The translations under genes and the position numbers were made by a program. The notes below the pieces were generated by a model that saw nothing but the letters and a program-made list of their open reading frames with translations, was not told the DNA's origin and did not search any database. From positions 1 to 10,977 of the forward strand of contig CANCGX010000033.1 in assembly GCA_947377725.1 (NCBI GenBank): a stretch of DNA of 10,977 nt, read 5' to 3'. This stretch comes from Actinomycetota bacterium. GTDB taxonomy: Bacteria > Actinomycetota > Actinomycetes > Nanopelagicales > Nanopelagicaceae. Below, piece after piece: positions 1 to 6,584 of this stretch (position 1 is its first letter; every line of letters starts with the position of its first letter).

Positions 1-495
1 GGTAATGCAGGAAATATCACTGCTTACTGGAAGGGCTACAAGGAGTACTACGCAGATAAAGTTTCGACAAAGCTTCCTCAAATGTGGGGATTCCAAGCAG
101 AAGGTTCTGCTCCAATTGTTAACAACAAGATTGTTGAAAATCCAGAGACAATTGCAACAGCTATTCGTATTGGAAATCCAGCTTCATGGGCGCAGGCAGT
201 TGAAGCGCGCGATTCATCCGGCGGCTTGATTGATTCAGTCACTGATGATCAAATTCTTGAGGCTTATCGCTTAGTTGCTGGAAAAGAAGGAATCTTTGTT
301 GAACCTTCTTCCGCCGCTGGTATCGCTGGGCTGTTGAAGAAGAAAGGCGAAGGCAAACTTCCAAAAGATAAGACGATTGTTATTACAGTGACGGGCAATG
401 GCCTTAAGGATGTGGGCTGGATTCTAGACAGCGCTGCTGCTCCAACAATTATTCCAGTTGATGTCAAAGCTGCAGCTGCAGCAATGGGCTTGTAG
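1..495 (+). CDS. thrC: Threonine synthase, C-terminal part (5' end outside window)
   Basis: Threonine synthase is a PLP enzyme that converts O-phosphohomoserine to threonine and phosphate in the cytoplasm. The reading frame is open from base 1 and gives 164 residues before a TAG stop, so the start and the PLP-lysine part lie outside the window. The first visible residues, GNAGNITAYWKGY, are the glycine-rich loop that holds the PLP phosphate in the fold-type II family. GFQAEGSAPIV follows about 30 residues later, and VTGNGLKD (bases 388-411) is the conserved C-terminal signature. An internal ATG at 82 is not the start, because family motifs lie upstream of it. thrB follows after 15 bases, so the two are very probably cotranscribed and supply consecutive enzymes in reverse order. 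Identification is firm; only the missing N-terminus limits it. Confidence 0.95.
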   Translation, partial: GNAGNITAYWKGYKEYYADKVSTKLPQMWGFQAEGSAPIVNNKIVENPETIATAIRIGNPASWAQAVEARDSSGGLIDSVTDDQILEAYRLVAGKEGIFVEPSSAAGIAGLLKKKGEGKLPKDKTIVITVTGNGLKDVGWILDSAAAPTIIPVDVKAAAAAMGL

Positions 496-510
496 GGATC
501 TGGTAACAAC

Positions 511-1446
511 ATGGCGTCAATGAATCGAGTCACCTTCCGCGCAACAATGGCGCAGGTATCAGTTCCTGCCTCGAGTGCGAATATCGGACCAGGATTTGAT
601 TCGCTCTGCATCGCACTTGATCTACGCGATCATTACGCTGCGCAAATTTTGGACGAAGCAACGTTTGACGTTGATGTAACTGGTGAAGGTTCAGATGAAA
701 TTAAGAAAGATAAGAATAACCTCGTAATCAAAGCGATGCTTAAGGGTTTTGAGTTTATGGGAGCAAAGCCAACAGGTATTGCGCTACGCGCCCTCAATGT
801 AACTCCTCATGGCCGCGGACTTGGATCATCATCTTCTGCAATTATTGGTGGGTTGTGTCTGGCACGTGCACTTGTGTTGGGCGGTGAAGAGTTGTTAACA
901 AATGAAGATGTTATTGCGATTGCTACAGAACTCGAAGGACATCCAGATAACGTTGCAGCAGCGCTACTAGGTGGCGCGACTGTGGCTTGGATGGATAAAG
1001 ATGTTGTAAGTGGCGAACGTGTCGGTCGCGCAGTAAAGATTCACGTCGATGAAACTATTAAAGCAATCGCTTTCATTCCAGAGAATCACTTAGCAACAAG
1101 CAAAGCTCGCAAACTCTTGCCTGAAACAGTTCCCCATAAAGATGCAGTGGCAAATACTTCACATGCCGCACTTCTCGTTCATGCCCTTTCTCACCGACCA
1201 GACCTTCTCTTCGCTGCCACCGAAGATCTCTTACATCAGGATTACCGCGCCGAGGCAATGCCAAAGTCCGCTGCACTCTTGAAGAAGCTTCGCGCTGCTG
1301 GAGTTGCGGCGACTATTTCAGGTGCTGGTCCCACAGTTCTCGTGCTTCACACAGGTTCAGACCTTGATGCAGATGACATAATTCACGCGGCAGGTTCAGG
1401 GTTTACCGCTAAGAAGCTAGCAATTTCATCTCAGGGAGTGGCTTAA
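511..1446 (+). CDS. thrB: Homoserine kinase
   Basis: This is homoserine kinase, a GHMP-family kinase that phosphorylates L-homoserine with ATP to make the substrate of threonine synthase. The 311 residues are a normal length for the family. PASSANIGPGFD (residues 19-30) is the N-terminal signature. GRGLGSSSSA (101-110) is the GHMP phosphate-binding loop, LEGHPDNVAAALLGG (141-155) is the central conserved segment, and SGAGPTV (270-276) is the C-terminal glycine-rich GHMP motif. The start at 511 is provisional: AGGG at 494-497 is a weak and distant ribosome site, and in-frame ATGs at 520 and 547 would also keep every motif. No intrinsic terminator is visible after the gene. A 10-base palindrome, GGCTTAAGCC, spans the stop codon (1440-1449) but has no loop and no T-tract. 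Confidence 0.96.
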   Translation: MASMNRVTFRATMAQVSVPASSANIGPGFDSLCIALDLRDHYAAQILDEATFDVDVTGEGSDEIKKDKNNLVIKAMLKGFEFMGAKPTGIALRALNVTPHGRGLGSSSSAIIGGLCLARALVLGGEELLTNEDVIAIATELEGHPDNVAAALLGGATVAWMDKDVVSGERVGRAVKIHVDETIKAIAFIPENHLATSKARKLLPETVPHKDAVANTSHAALLVHALSHRPDLLFAATEDLLHQDYRAEAMPKSAALLKKLRAAGVAATISGAGPTVLVLHTGSDLDADDIIHAAGSGFTAKKLAISSQGVA

Positions 1447-1661
1447 GCCTCCAAAATTGTGTTAAGTTTCTCCTGTCTGAAGGCAAGACCATCACGCTCT
1501 TAAACCTCTCCAAATCGTTAGATTTAATGGACAAGGTATTGAGGCCAGGTCTAAAAGCCACAATCACTTTACAAAATTGATAACTTCCTGTTCGCAGGTT
1601 CAGATAAATAAAAATAAACGAATAACTAAACGAATAACTAACAAAGGTAAAACCAAAGTTC
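1447..1661 (+). promoter_or_regulatory. thrB-rho intergenic region, probable rho promoter and leader
   Basis: This 215-base gap is the longest non-coding stretch in a window where most gaps are under 110 bases, so a promoter and an untranslated rho leader are expected here. I see no intrinsic terminator for thrB. TTGATA (1577-1582) followed 17 bases later by TCAGAT (1600-1605) is a weak promoter-like pair, with a poor match at the second element. A small hairpin, CCTG-TTCG-CAGG (1587-1598), sits just before an AT-rich segment with a 12-base tandem repeat. The nearest ribosome-site-like sequence is AAAGG at 1643-1647, which is 14 bases before the rho ATG and so rather far. In well-studied bacteria rho controls its own leader by Rho-dependent attenuation; that this leader does so is an inference. 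Confidence 0.45.
1615..1638 (+). repeat. 12-base perfect tandem repeat in the rho leader
   Basis: TAAACGAATAAC occurs twice head to tail (1615-1626 and 1627-1638), followed by a further TAAC. The unit has no internal symmetry. It lies 23 bases before the rho start codon, so it is probably in the 5' untranslated region. It could be slippage in AT-rich DNA, or it could be an A-rich unstructured segment that keeps the start region open. Confidence 0.85.
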
Positions 1662-3395
1662 ATGGTTGATAAGAAGACAACTAGCCCCGCTAAAGCTGAA
1701 AAAGCTCCGGGCGACCTCAGCGCACTAACCCTGCCTGAACTAAAGAAAACAGCTGCTGCACTTGGAATTGAAGGAGCAGCAAAGTTAGCCAAAGCCGCCC
1801 TTGTTCAATCAATCGGCGACCTGCAGGCTGCAAACCGCGAAGCCGCCAAGCTCGAAAAAGAAGAGCGCCGCGCAGCAAAGCAAGAAGCTCGTAATAATCG
1901 CAACGCAAATAAAGCTGAAAATTCTAATAACTCGAATAACGAGAATGAGGACTCCGACGTGAGTGATGACTCAGAGAAGAATGACAAATCTGAAAATTCT
2001 GATTCCCAGAGCAATGATCGTGGCGACCGTGGCGATAGAAATGATCGCGGCAACCGTAATGATCGCGGCGACAGAAATGACCGAAGCAACCGTCGTAATC
2101 GCGACCGCAGTGATCGTAATGATCGCGGTGACCGCAATGATCGTGGCGATCGCAACAACCGCTTCCGTGATCGTGGAGATCGTCCAGATCGCAATGAGCG
2201 TGAAGTTGTACTCAGTGAGGACGATGTCCTACTTCCAGTAGGTGGGTTGCTCGATATTCTCGATAACTACGCATTCATTCGTACTGGTGGTTACCTTCCA
2301 AGCCCAGACGATGTTTATGTTGGACTCCAACAAGTTCGTCGTTTTGGATTGCGCAAAGGCGATGTCATCACTGGACAAGTCCGTGAGCCAAAAGAAGGCG
2401 AACGCAAAGAAAAATTTAGCGCACTTGTAAAGCTCGATACCGTTAACGGAAAAGATCCAGAAGAGTCAAAGAATCGCGTTGAGTTCGCAAAGTTAGTTCC
2501 TTTGTACCCACAAGAGCGTCTACGCCTTGAAACTGAACCTAACATTCTGACAACTCGTATCATCGATTTGATTGCGCCAATTGGTAAAGGCCAACGCGGA
2601 CTAATCGTTTCGCCTCCAAAAGCCGGTAAGACGATGGTTCTGCAATCAATCGCAAACGCAATTACCACTAACAATCCTGAGTGTCACTTGATGGTTGTTC
2701 TTGTTGATGAGCGTCCAGAAGAAGTTACTGATATGCAACGAAGCGTCAAGGGTGAAGTTATTGCTTCAACTTTCGATCGCCCAGCTGACGATCACACAAC
2801 AGTTGCTGAACTCGCAATCGAACGCGCTAAGCGTTTGGTCGAACTCGGACACGATGTTGTGGTTCTCCTGGATTCGATTACACGTCTGGGTCGTGCATAC
2901 AACATTGCTGCTCCAGCTTCAGGACGTATCTTGTCCGGTGGTGTGGATTCAGCTGCTTTGTATCCGCCAAAGAAGTTCTTCGGAGCTGCTCGTAATATCG
3001 AAAACGGTGGATCACTAACAATTCTTGCAACTGCACTTGTTGAAACTGGTTCAAAGATGGATGAAGTTATCTTTGAAGAGTTCAAGGGCACAGGAAACAT
3101 GGAATTGAAGCTCGATCGCAAATTTGCAGATAAGCGTATTTTCCCAGCTGTCGATGTTGATGCTTCTGGAACACGTAAGGAAGAAATCCTTATGGGAACC
3201 GAGGAACTCAATATTGTTTGGCGTTTGCGTCGCGTATTGCATGCCTTGGATTCACAACAGGCACTTGAACTTCTTCTTGAAAAGATGAAGGGCACCAAGT
3301 CCAACGTTGAATTCTTGCTTCAAATCCAAAAGACCACGATCAATGAGGCAAGTGCTGAAAAGGCACCTGGATCCTCTGCGCTCAACGGGGTCTGA
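1662..3395 (+). CDS. rho: Transcription termination factor Rho with long charged actinobacterial insertion
   Basis: Rho is the hexameric RNA-dependent ATPase/helicase that ends transcription of untranslated RNA. In order: a lysine-rich start; a Rho_N helical domain (about residues 18-55, DLSALTLPELKKTAAALG); a low-complexity linker (about 56-185) that begins helical and charged, becomes Asn/Asp/Glu/Ser-rich, then is an Asn-Asp-Arg-Gly-Asp-Arg repeat; the RNA-binding cold-shock-like domain (about 188-263); and the RecA-type ATPase core. The core shows Walker A SPPKAGKT (317-324), Walker B VVVLLD (399-404), the YPPKKFFGAARNIENGGSLT region and SGTRKEEIL with the probable arginine finger R505. 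At 577 residues it is about 150 longer than E. coli Rho, nearly all of it linker. Such insertions are known from other actinobacterial Rho proteins, where they add RNA-binding capacity. All catalytic motifs are intact. Confidence 0.98.
   Translation: MVDKKTTSPAKAEKAPGDLSALTLPELKKTAAALGIEGAAKLAKAALVQSIGDLQAANREAAKLEKEERRAAKQEARNNRNANKAENSNNSNNENEDSDVSDDSEKNDKSENSDSQSNDRGDRGDRNDRGNRNDRGDRNDRSNRRNRDRSDRNDRGDRNDRGDRNNRFRDRGDRPDRNEREVVLSEDDVLLPVGGLLDILDNYAFIRTGGYLPSPDDVYVGLQQVRRFGLRKGDVITGQVREPKEGERKEKFSALVKLDTVNGKDPEESKNRVEFAKLVPLYPQERLRLETEPNILTTRIIDLIAPIGKGQRGLIVSPPKAGKTMVLQSIANAITTNNPECHLMVVLVDERPEEVTDMQRSVKGEVIASTFDRPADDHTTVAELAIERAKRLVELGHDVVVLLDSITRLGRAYNIAAPASGRILSGGVDSAALYPPKKFFGAARNIENGGSLTILATALVETGSKMDEVIFEEFKGTGNMELKLDRKFADKRIFPAVDVDASGTRKEEILMGTEELNIVWRLRRVLHALDSQQALELLLEKMKGTKSNVEFLLQIQKTTINEASAEKAPGSSALNGV
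2013..2201 (+). repeat. Degenerate 18-base coding repeat in the Rho linker
   Basis: Within rho codons 118-180 the sequence repeats a hexapeptide close to Asn-Asp-Arg-Gly-Asp-Arg. Clear copies are NDRGDR, NDRGNR, NDRGDR, NDRSNR, DRNDRGDR and NDRGDR, then it decays to RFRDRGDRPDRNER. At DNA level the unit is about 18 bases, close to aatgatcgtggcgatcgc, with many synonymous changes between copies (CGT/CGC, GGT/GGC, GAT/GAC, occasional AGA). The base drift with conserved residues suggests selection on the charged peptide rather than very recent duplication. The region encodes no fold that I can recognise and should be disordered. Confidence 0.85.
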
Positions 3396-3419
3396 TTCCC
3401 GCTTAAGAATCCCTGAATT

Positions 3420-3440
3420 AGGCGCTCCTCGCGAGCGCCT
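3420..3440 (+). promoter_or_regulatory. Perfect 8-bp stem-loop after rho
   Basis: This GC-rich inverted repeat has eight perfect pairs and the loop CTCGC, starting 24 bases after the rho stop. The bases after it are gtaatattcg, so there is no run of T as in an intrinsic terminator. It could be an RNA 3' end stabiliser for rho, a weak attenuator, or the first helix of the rpmE leader. The pairing is certain; the role is not. Confidence 0.6.
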
Positions 3441-3495
3441 GTAATATTCGAGCGCTGGTTCACCCGAAACGGACCCAGCATCGCCTAATCCAAAT

Positions 3496-3500
3496 GGAGA
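3496..3500 (+). promoter_or_regulatory. Ribosome binding site that fixes the rpmE start
   Basis: GGAGA lies 5 bases before the ATG at 3506. It sits inside the first codons of a longer frame that would start with the ATG at 3494, so that upstream ATG is unlikely to be used. Initiation at 3506 gives MKKDIHPDY, the usual start of L31. Confidence 0.85.
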
Positions 3501-3505
3501 TAAAA

Positions 3506-3778
3506 ATGAAGAAAGATATTCACCCAGATTACATCGAGACCACAGTTACCTGCGGTTGCGGTGAAGTTTTCACAACGCACAGCACAAAAGCTTCCGGTTC
3601 TATCTACGTTGAAGTGTGCTCACAGTGCCACCCTTTCTACACAGGCAAGCAACGTATCCTCGATACAGGCGGCCGTGTTGCAGCATTCGAAGCTCGTCAA
3701 GCAAAGACAGCAGCAGCTCAAGCAGCTACTCCAAAAGCAGAGAAGGCGCCAGTAAAGCGCAAGCAAGTTCTTAAGTAG
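3506..3778 (+). CDS. rpmE: Ribosomal protein L31, zinc-binding form
   Basis: L31 (bL31) is a small large-subunit protein that helps bridge the two ribosomal subunits. The product is 90 residues from the chosen start. C16 and C18 (TCGCGE) with C38 and C41 (VCSQCHPFYTGKQ) form the four-cysteine zinc site of the C+ form, so this is the ordinary zinc-containing paralog rather than a cysteine-free replacement. MKKDIHPDY and the CHPFYTGKQR segment are family hallmarks. After about residue 66 comes an Ala/Lys/Gln-rich basic tail (to PVKRKQVLK), longer than the shortest family members and probably flexible on the rRNA. The start at 3506 is preferred over the in-frame ATG at 3494 because of the ribosome site between them. 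The gene has its own leader and its own terminator, so it may be a separate unit within the rho-prfA region. Confidence 0.97.
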   Translation: MKKDIHPDYIETTVTCGCGEVFTTHSTKASGSIYVEVCSQCHPFYTGKQRILDTGGRVAAFEARQAKTAAAQAATPKAEKAPVKRKQVLK

Positions 3779-3786
3779 TTTTTTTC

Positions 3787-3836
3787 AAGAGGCCCCACTT
3801 CGCACCCAATGCGGTGCGTGGGGTCTCTTTCTTTTT
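3787..3836 (+). terminator. Strong intrinsic terminator after rpmE
   Basis: A long hairpin begins 8 bases after the rpmE stop. The outer stem pairs 3787-3798 with 3818-3829 over 12 positions with one G-T wobble (AAGAGGCCCCAC with GTGGGGTCTCTT). The inner part can extend with GCACC/GGTGC (3802-3806 with 3813-3817). It runs into a T-rich tract, TTTCTTTTT (3828-3836). This is a textbook Rho-independent terminator for plus-strand transcription. The preceding T-run (3779-3785) means it would not have a proper U-tract in the other direction. prfA downstream therefore needs read-through or its own promoter in the short segment 3837-3874, where I see no clear one. Confidence 0.93.
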
Positions 3837-3874
3837 ACACAAATTTTTTAAACAGATGAAGGGAGTGGCGCCAG

Positions 3875-4972
3875 ATGGCTTCAGATAAGCAAGTTAATAA
3901 GGAACGTTTCGGACAAGTTCCTGCGATGCTAACTGAGTACGCGCAACTCGAAAAAGATTTGGCCGATCCATCGATTCACGGAGATCAAGGTAAAGCGCGC
4001 CAACTCGGCAAGCGTTATGCAGCCCTCGGTCCCGTCATTGGCGGATATCGCGCATTTAAATCTGCAGAAGAAGATTTAGCTGCAGGTAAAGAGATGGCCG
4101 CAGAAGATGAATCATTTGCTAGTGAGATTCCTGCGCTCGAAGAGGCCCTGCATGAAGCTGAAACTAAATTAGAGGAGCTTCTTCTTCCGCGCGATCCTAA
4201 TGAAGATCGCGATGTTATTCTTGAAATTAAAGCAGGCGTCGGGGGAGATGAGTCCGCTCTCTTTGTTGGCGACCTTCTTCGCATGTATACGCGGTATGCG
4301 GAAAAACATAATTGGAAAGCTGAAATTATCGATACCACCGATTCTGAAATGGGTGGATACAAAGAATTGAGCATGGCGATTAAATCTAAGGGCATTGCAC
4401 AACCTGGAGAGACGCCATATGCAAAACTTAAATTTGAAGGTGGAGTTCACCGTGTTCAGCGCGTTCCAGAAACCGAATCTCAAGGAAGAATTCATACTTC
4501 TGCAGCCGGCGTTCTGATTCTTGCAGAAGCCGATGAAGTAGATGTGGAAGTGCGCCAACAAGATTTGCGTATCGACGTTTATCGCTCATCCGGCCCAGGT
4601 GGACAATCAGTGAATACAACTGACTCCGCAGTCCGAATTACGCACATTCCAACTGGCGTTGTGGTCTCTTGCCAGAATGAAAAGTCACAGCTTCAAAATA
4701 AGGAAAGCGCCATGCGTATCTTACGCGCACGTCTCTTGGCACACGCCCAAGAACAAGCCGATGCTGCAGCAATGGCTGAACGTAAATCACAGGTCCGTAC
4801 CGTCGATCGATCCGAACGTATTCGTACGTACAACTATCCTGAAAACAGAATCTCAGATCACCGTGTTAATTTCAAGGCCAATAACCTTGATGCAGTTCTT
4901 AACGGTGAATTAGATGACATGATTGATGCACTTCTTGCTGCTGACAAAGCTGCAAAATTGGCTAGCGAATAA
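3875..4972 (+). CDS. prfA: Peptide chain release factor 1
   Basis: Release factor 1 reads UAA and UAG stop codons and triggers peptide release. The 365 residues match the family. The N-terminal helical domain (about 1-105) leads into the conserved core with AGVGGDESALF (120-130) and KFEGGVHRVQRVPETESQGR. The stop-codon recognition tripeptide is P198-E199-T200, a PxT of the RF1 type rather than the SPF of RF2. The peptidyl-transferase-centre loop is SSGPGGQSVN, with GGQ at 242-244. TTDSAVRITHIPTGVVV and the C-terminal DRSERIRTYNYPENRISDHR segment are also standard. AGGGAG at 3860-3865, 9 bases before the ATG, is a good ribosome site and supports this start. prmC, whose product methylates the GGQ glutamine, follows 24 bases later. 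The T-run between them (4975-4980) has no hairpin, so the two genes are probably one transcript. Confidence 0.98.
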   Translation: MASDKQVNKERFGQVPAMLTEYAQLEKDLADPSIHGDQGKARQLGKRYAALGPVIGGYRAFKSAEEDLAAGKEMAAEDESFASEIPALEEALHEAETKLEELLLPRDPNEDRDVILEIKAGVGGDESALFVGDLLRMYTRYAEKHNWKAEIIDTTDSEMGGYKELSMAIKSKGIAQPGETPYAKLKFEGGVHRVQRVPETESQGRIHTSAAGVLILAEADEVDVEVRQQDLRIDVYRSSGPGGQSVNTTDSAVRITHIPTGVVVSCQNEKSQLQNKESAMRILRARLLAHAQEQADAAAMAERKSQVRTVDRSERIRTYNYPENRISDHRVNFKANNLDAVLNGELDDMIDALLAADKAAKLASE

Positions 4973-4996
4973 TCTTTTTTCTATGAAAGAGTTTCG

Positions 4997-5821
4997 ATGA
5001 AAGAACTATTGCGCGCAGCTAAAGAGCAACTTGCCACAAAAGATATAAATCCGGTTGATGCCGAGCTTCTTTTGGCCCATGCAGCCCATGTAACGCGAAT
5101 GGATCTGCACTCAAAAGCCATTGAGTTCACAGCGCAAATTAGAGAAGACTTCCAAGGTTTTATCAATGAACGTTTAGATGGACGTCCTACGCAATACATA
5201 ATCGGTGAAGCAGCATTTAGATATCTTGAATTAGAAGTTGGCGAAGGTGTTCTCATCCCTAGACCCGAAACCGAAATGTTGGTCGATGAGGTCCTGCATA
5301 ACCTCAACAAATACGATGAGACGGTTTCTATTGTGGACTTAGGTTCTGGTTCTGGAGCGATTGCAATTGCCCTTCAAACAGAAACTGATGGAAAGAAGAA
5401 AGTCGCGGTTATCGCAGTTGAAAAATCTAAAGAAGCGCTTCCATGGCTGCATAAAAATATTGCAAAATACGATTTGCCTATTCGCGTTATTGAAGAAGAT
5501 GTACAAACTGCGCTTGAGGGAATCAAATGCGACATCGTGGTTGCCAACCCTCCATACATTCCAAATGAAGAAGTATTGCCAGAAGACGTAACCAAAGAAC
5601 CTTCTATTGCTTTGCTTGGCGGCCCTGATGGAATGGATGTGCCGAGAGTGTTTATAGCTGCAGCAGCCAGGTTGCTTAAATCCGGCGGGCTCTTAGCCAT
5701 AGAACATCACGAAAACCAGGGAAGTGCTATGAATCAATCGCTAAGCCCAGATTTCACGAATATTCGTCTGCATAATGACTTAAATGATCGCCCCCGATTT
5801 ACAACAGCTGTGCGAAAGTAA
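4997..5821 (+). CDS. prmC: Release factor glutamine methyltransferase
   Basis: PrmC (also called HemK) transfers a methyl group from S-adenosylmethionine to the GGQ glutamine of RF1 and RF2. The 274 residues show an N-terminal helical substrate-binding domain (about 1-75) and a Rossmann methyltransferase domain. VLIPRPETEMLVDEVL (85-100) is the family linker. DLGSGSGAIAIAL (114-126) is SAM motif I, and E142 in AVEKS is the likely ribose-binding acid. VVANPPYIPN (181-190) carries the catalytic NPPY motif (184-187) that orients the glutamine amide. GAAAG-like sequence GAAAGAG at 4985-4991 lies 5 bases before the ATG and serves as ribosome site. The position right after prfA is the standard arrangement and matches the function. 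The following gene starts 7 bases after the stop. No unusual residue was seen. Confidence 0.96.
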   Translation: MKELLRAAKEQLATKDINPVDAELLLAHAAHVTRMDLHSKAIEFTAQIREDFQGFINERLDGRPTQYIIGEAAFRYLELEVGEGVLIPRPETEMLVDEVLHNLNKYDETVSIVDLGSGSGAIAIALQTETDGKKKVAVIAVEKSKEALPWLHKNIAKYDLPIRVIEEDVQTALEGIKCDIVVANPPYIPNEEVLPEDVTKEPSIALLGGPDGMDVPRVFIAAAARLLKSGGLLAIEHHENQGSAMNQSLSPDFTNIRLHNDLNDRPRFTTAVRK

Positions 5822-5828
5822 GTAAACT

Positions 5829-6584
5829 ATGGCCATGGAAATTAAGACGCTTGCCATCGATTGCGGCGGACTTTTTATCAAAGGCAGCGTTCTAGACGAT
5901 AAAGGAACAATGCACGCAAATCCTGTGACTGTTGAGACTCCCTACCCTTTGTCTCCCGAGCGTTTGATATCTGTATTCGAAGAACTTGCCACAAAACTTC
6001 CTAAGTACGATCGCATCACTGTCGGAATGCCAGGAATGATTCGCCACGGCGTGGTCGTACATACTCCTCACTACATCAACGTAAACGGAGCTCACACAAG
6101 AATTGAACCTGAACTTAAGGAAGCGTGGACGGGCTTAGATTTTCAAACCATGATTGCCGACCACTTTAAGAAGGATTCTTTAGTCTTGAATGATGCAGAA
6201 GTGCATGGTGCCGGAATTGTCACTGGTTCTGGTTTAGAGGTTGTCATAACTCTTGGAACTGGATTGGGATTTGCGATTTTTGATGGTGGAAAATTGGCTC
6301 CTCACTTTGAAATGTCACGTGTTCCAGTTCGACGTAGCGTGGACTACGACGAATGGATTGGCGAGCACGTGCGTCGCACAATCGGAGATGCGCTCTGGTC
6401 GCGCCGAGTTCGATTAATGATTGATAATCTTCGCCCAGTTTTCTTCTGGGATCGCGTTTACATCGGTGGTGGAAACTCTCGCCGAATCAGAAGCGCTGAA
6501 CTTATGGGTGATGACGTCGTTATCGTTCCAAATACAGCAGGAATTCAAGGCGGGGTTCGCGCTTGGTCTCTAGCTTCTAAGTAA
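5829..6584 (+). CDS. ROK-family sugar-kinase-like protein (PpgK-like size)
   Basis: This looks like a ROK-family protein of the ASKHA ATPase fold, 251 residues, probably a cytoplasmic sugar kinase. Visible motifs: AIDCGGLFIKGSVLDDKG (9-26, phosphate 1), VGMPGMIRHGVV (65-76), LNDAEVHGAG (120-129, with D122 the probable catalytic base), TLGTGLGFAIFDGGKL (141-156, phosphate 2) and YIGGGNSRRI (211-220, adenosine site). There is no DNA-binding N-terminus, so it is not a NagC-type repressor, and the CxCGxxGCxE zinc motif of classical ROK kinases is absent. Where many ROK kinases have ELGH-like residues after phosphate 2, this one has PHFEMSR (158-164). Size and motif layout recall actinobacterial polyphosphate glucokinases, but the substrate and phosphate donor cannot be read from sequence. 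The start at 5829 lacks a clear ribosome site (an in-frame ATG is also at 5835), and translation may be coupled to prmC 7 bases upstream. Confidence 0.8.
   Translation: MAMEIKTLAIDCGGLFIKGSVLDDKGTMHANPVTVETPYPLSPERLISVFEELATKLPKYDRITVGMPGMIRHGVVVHTPHYINVNGAHTRIEPELKEAWTGLDFQTMIADHFKKDSLVLNDAEVHGAGIVTGSGLEVVITLGTGLGFAIFDGGKLAPHFEMSRVPVRRSVDYDEWIGEHVRRTIGDALWSRRVRLMIDNLRPVFFWDRVYIGGGNSRRIRSAELMGDDVVIVPNTAGIQGGVRAWSLASK

Larger units (their letters stand above)
3396..3505 (+). promoter_or_regulatory. rpmE leader with two stem-loops, candidate L31 autoregulatory element
   Basis: Between rho and rpmE lie two predicted RNA stem-loops. The first is AGGCGCTC / GAGCGCCT (3420-3427 with 3433-3440), an 8-pair perfect stem with a 5-base loop. 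The second pairs GCTGG (3454-3458) with CCAGC (3475-3479), continuing as TTC with GGA around one bulged C, with a 9-base loop. Neither is followed by a T-tract, so they do not look like a normal terminator for rho. Structured leaders for ribosomal protein L31, by which excess L31 represses its own synthesis, have been described in several bacterial groups including Actinobacteria. Assigning this region to such a family is an inference from position and structure, since I cannot run a covariance model. Confidence 0.45.

Noticed and set aside
82..495. Complete short gene starting at the ATG at 82.
   Set aside because: The frame is open upstream to base 1 and the PLP-loop GNAGN lies before that ATG, so this is the end of a larger thrC.
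1440..1449. Palindrome GGCTTAAGCC across the thrB stop codon.
   Set aside because: It has no loop to form a hairpin and no T-tract, and a 10-base palindrome is common enough to be chance.
1527..1580. 17-codon open frame (MDKVLRPGLKATITLQN) in the rho leader, a possible leader peptide.
   Set aside because: There is no ribosome site before the ATG, no regulatory codon run, and a frame this short is expected by chance.
1805..2194. Antisense frame of 129 residues, very Arg/Ser/Leu-rich, opposite the Rho linker.
   Set aside because: Its composition is just the complement of the Asp/Arg/Asn repeat codons; no ribosome site or known motif, and rho is certain.
4467..4475. PET instead of PAT or PVT as the RF1 stop-codon recognition tripeptide.
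   Set aside because: The middle residue of the PxT motif varies in ordinary bacterial RF1 proteins, and PET is common, so it does not imply altered stop-codon use.
4975..4980. Run of six T after prfA as a terminator.
   Set aside because: No stem precedes it, and prmC begins 17 bases later in a usual prfA-prmC arrangement.
4983..5000. Five-codon frame (MKEFR) whose stop overlaps the prmC start in an ATGA.
   Set aside because: No ribosome site precedes it; the GAAAG it contains is better explained as the prmC ribosome site.
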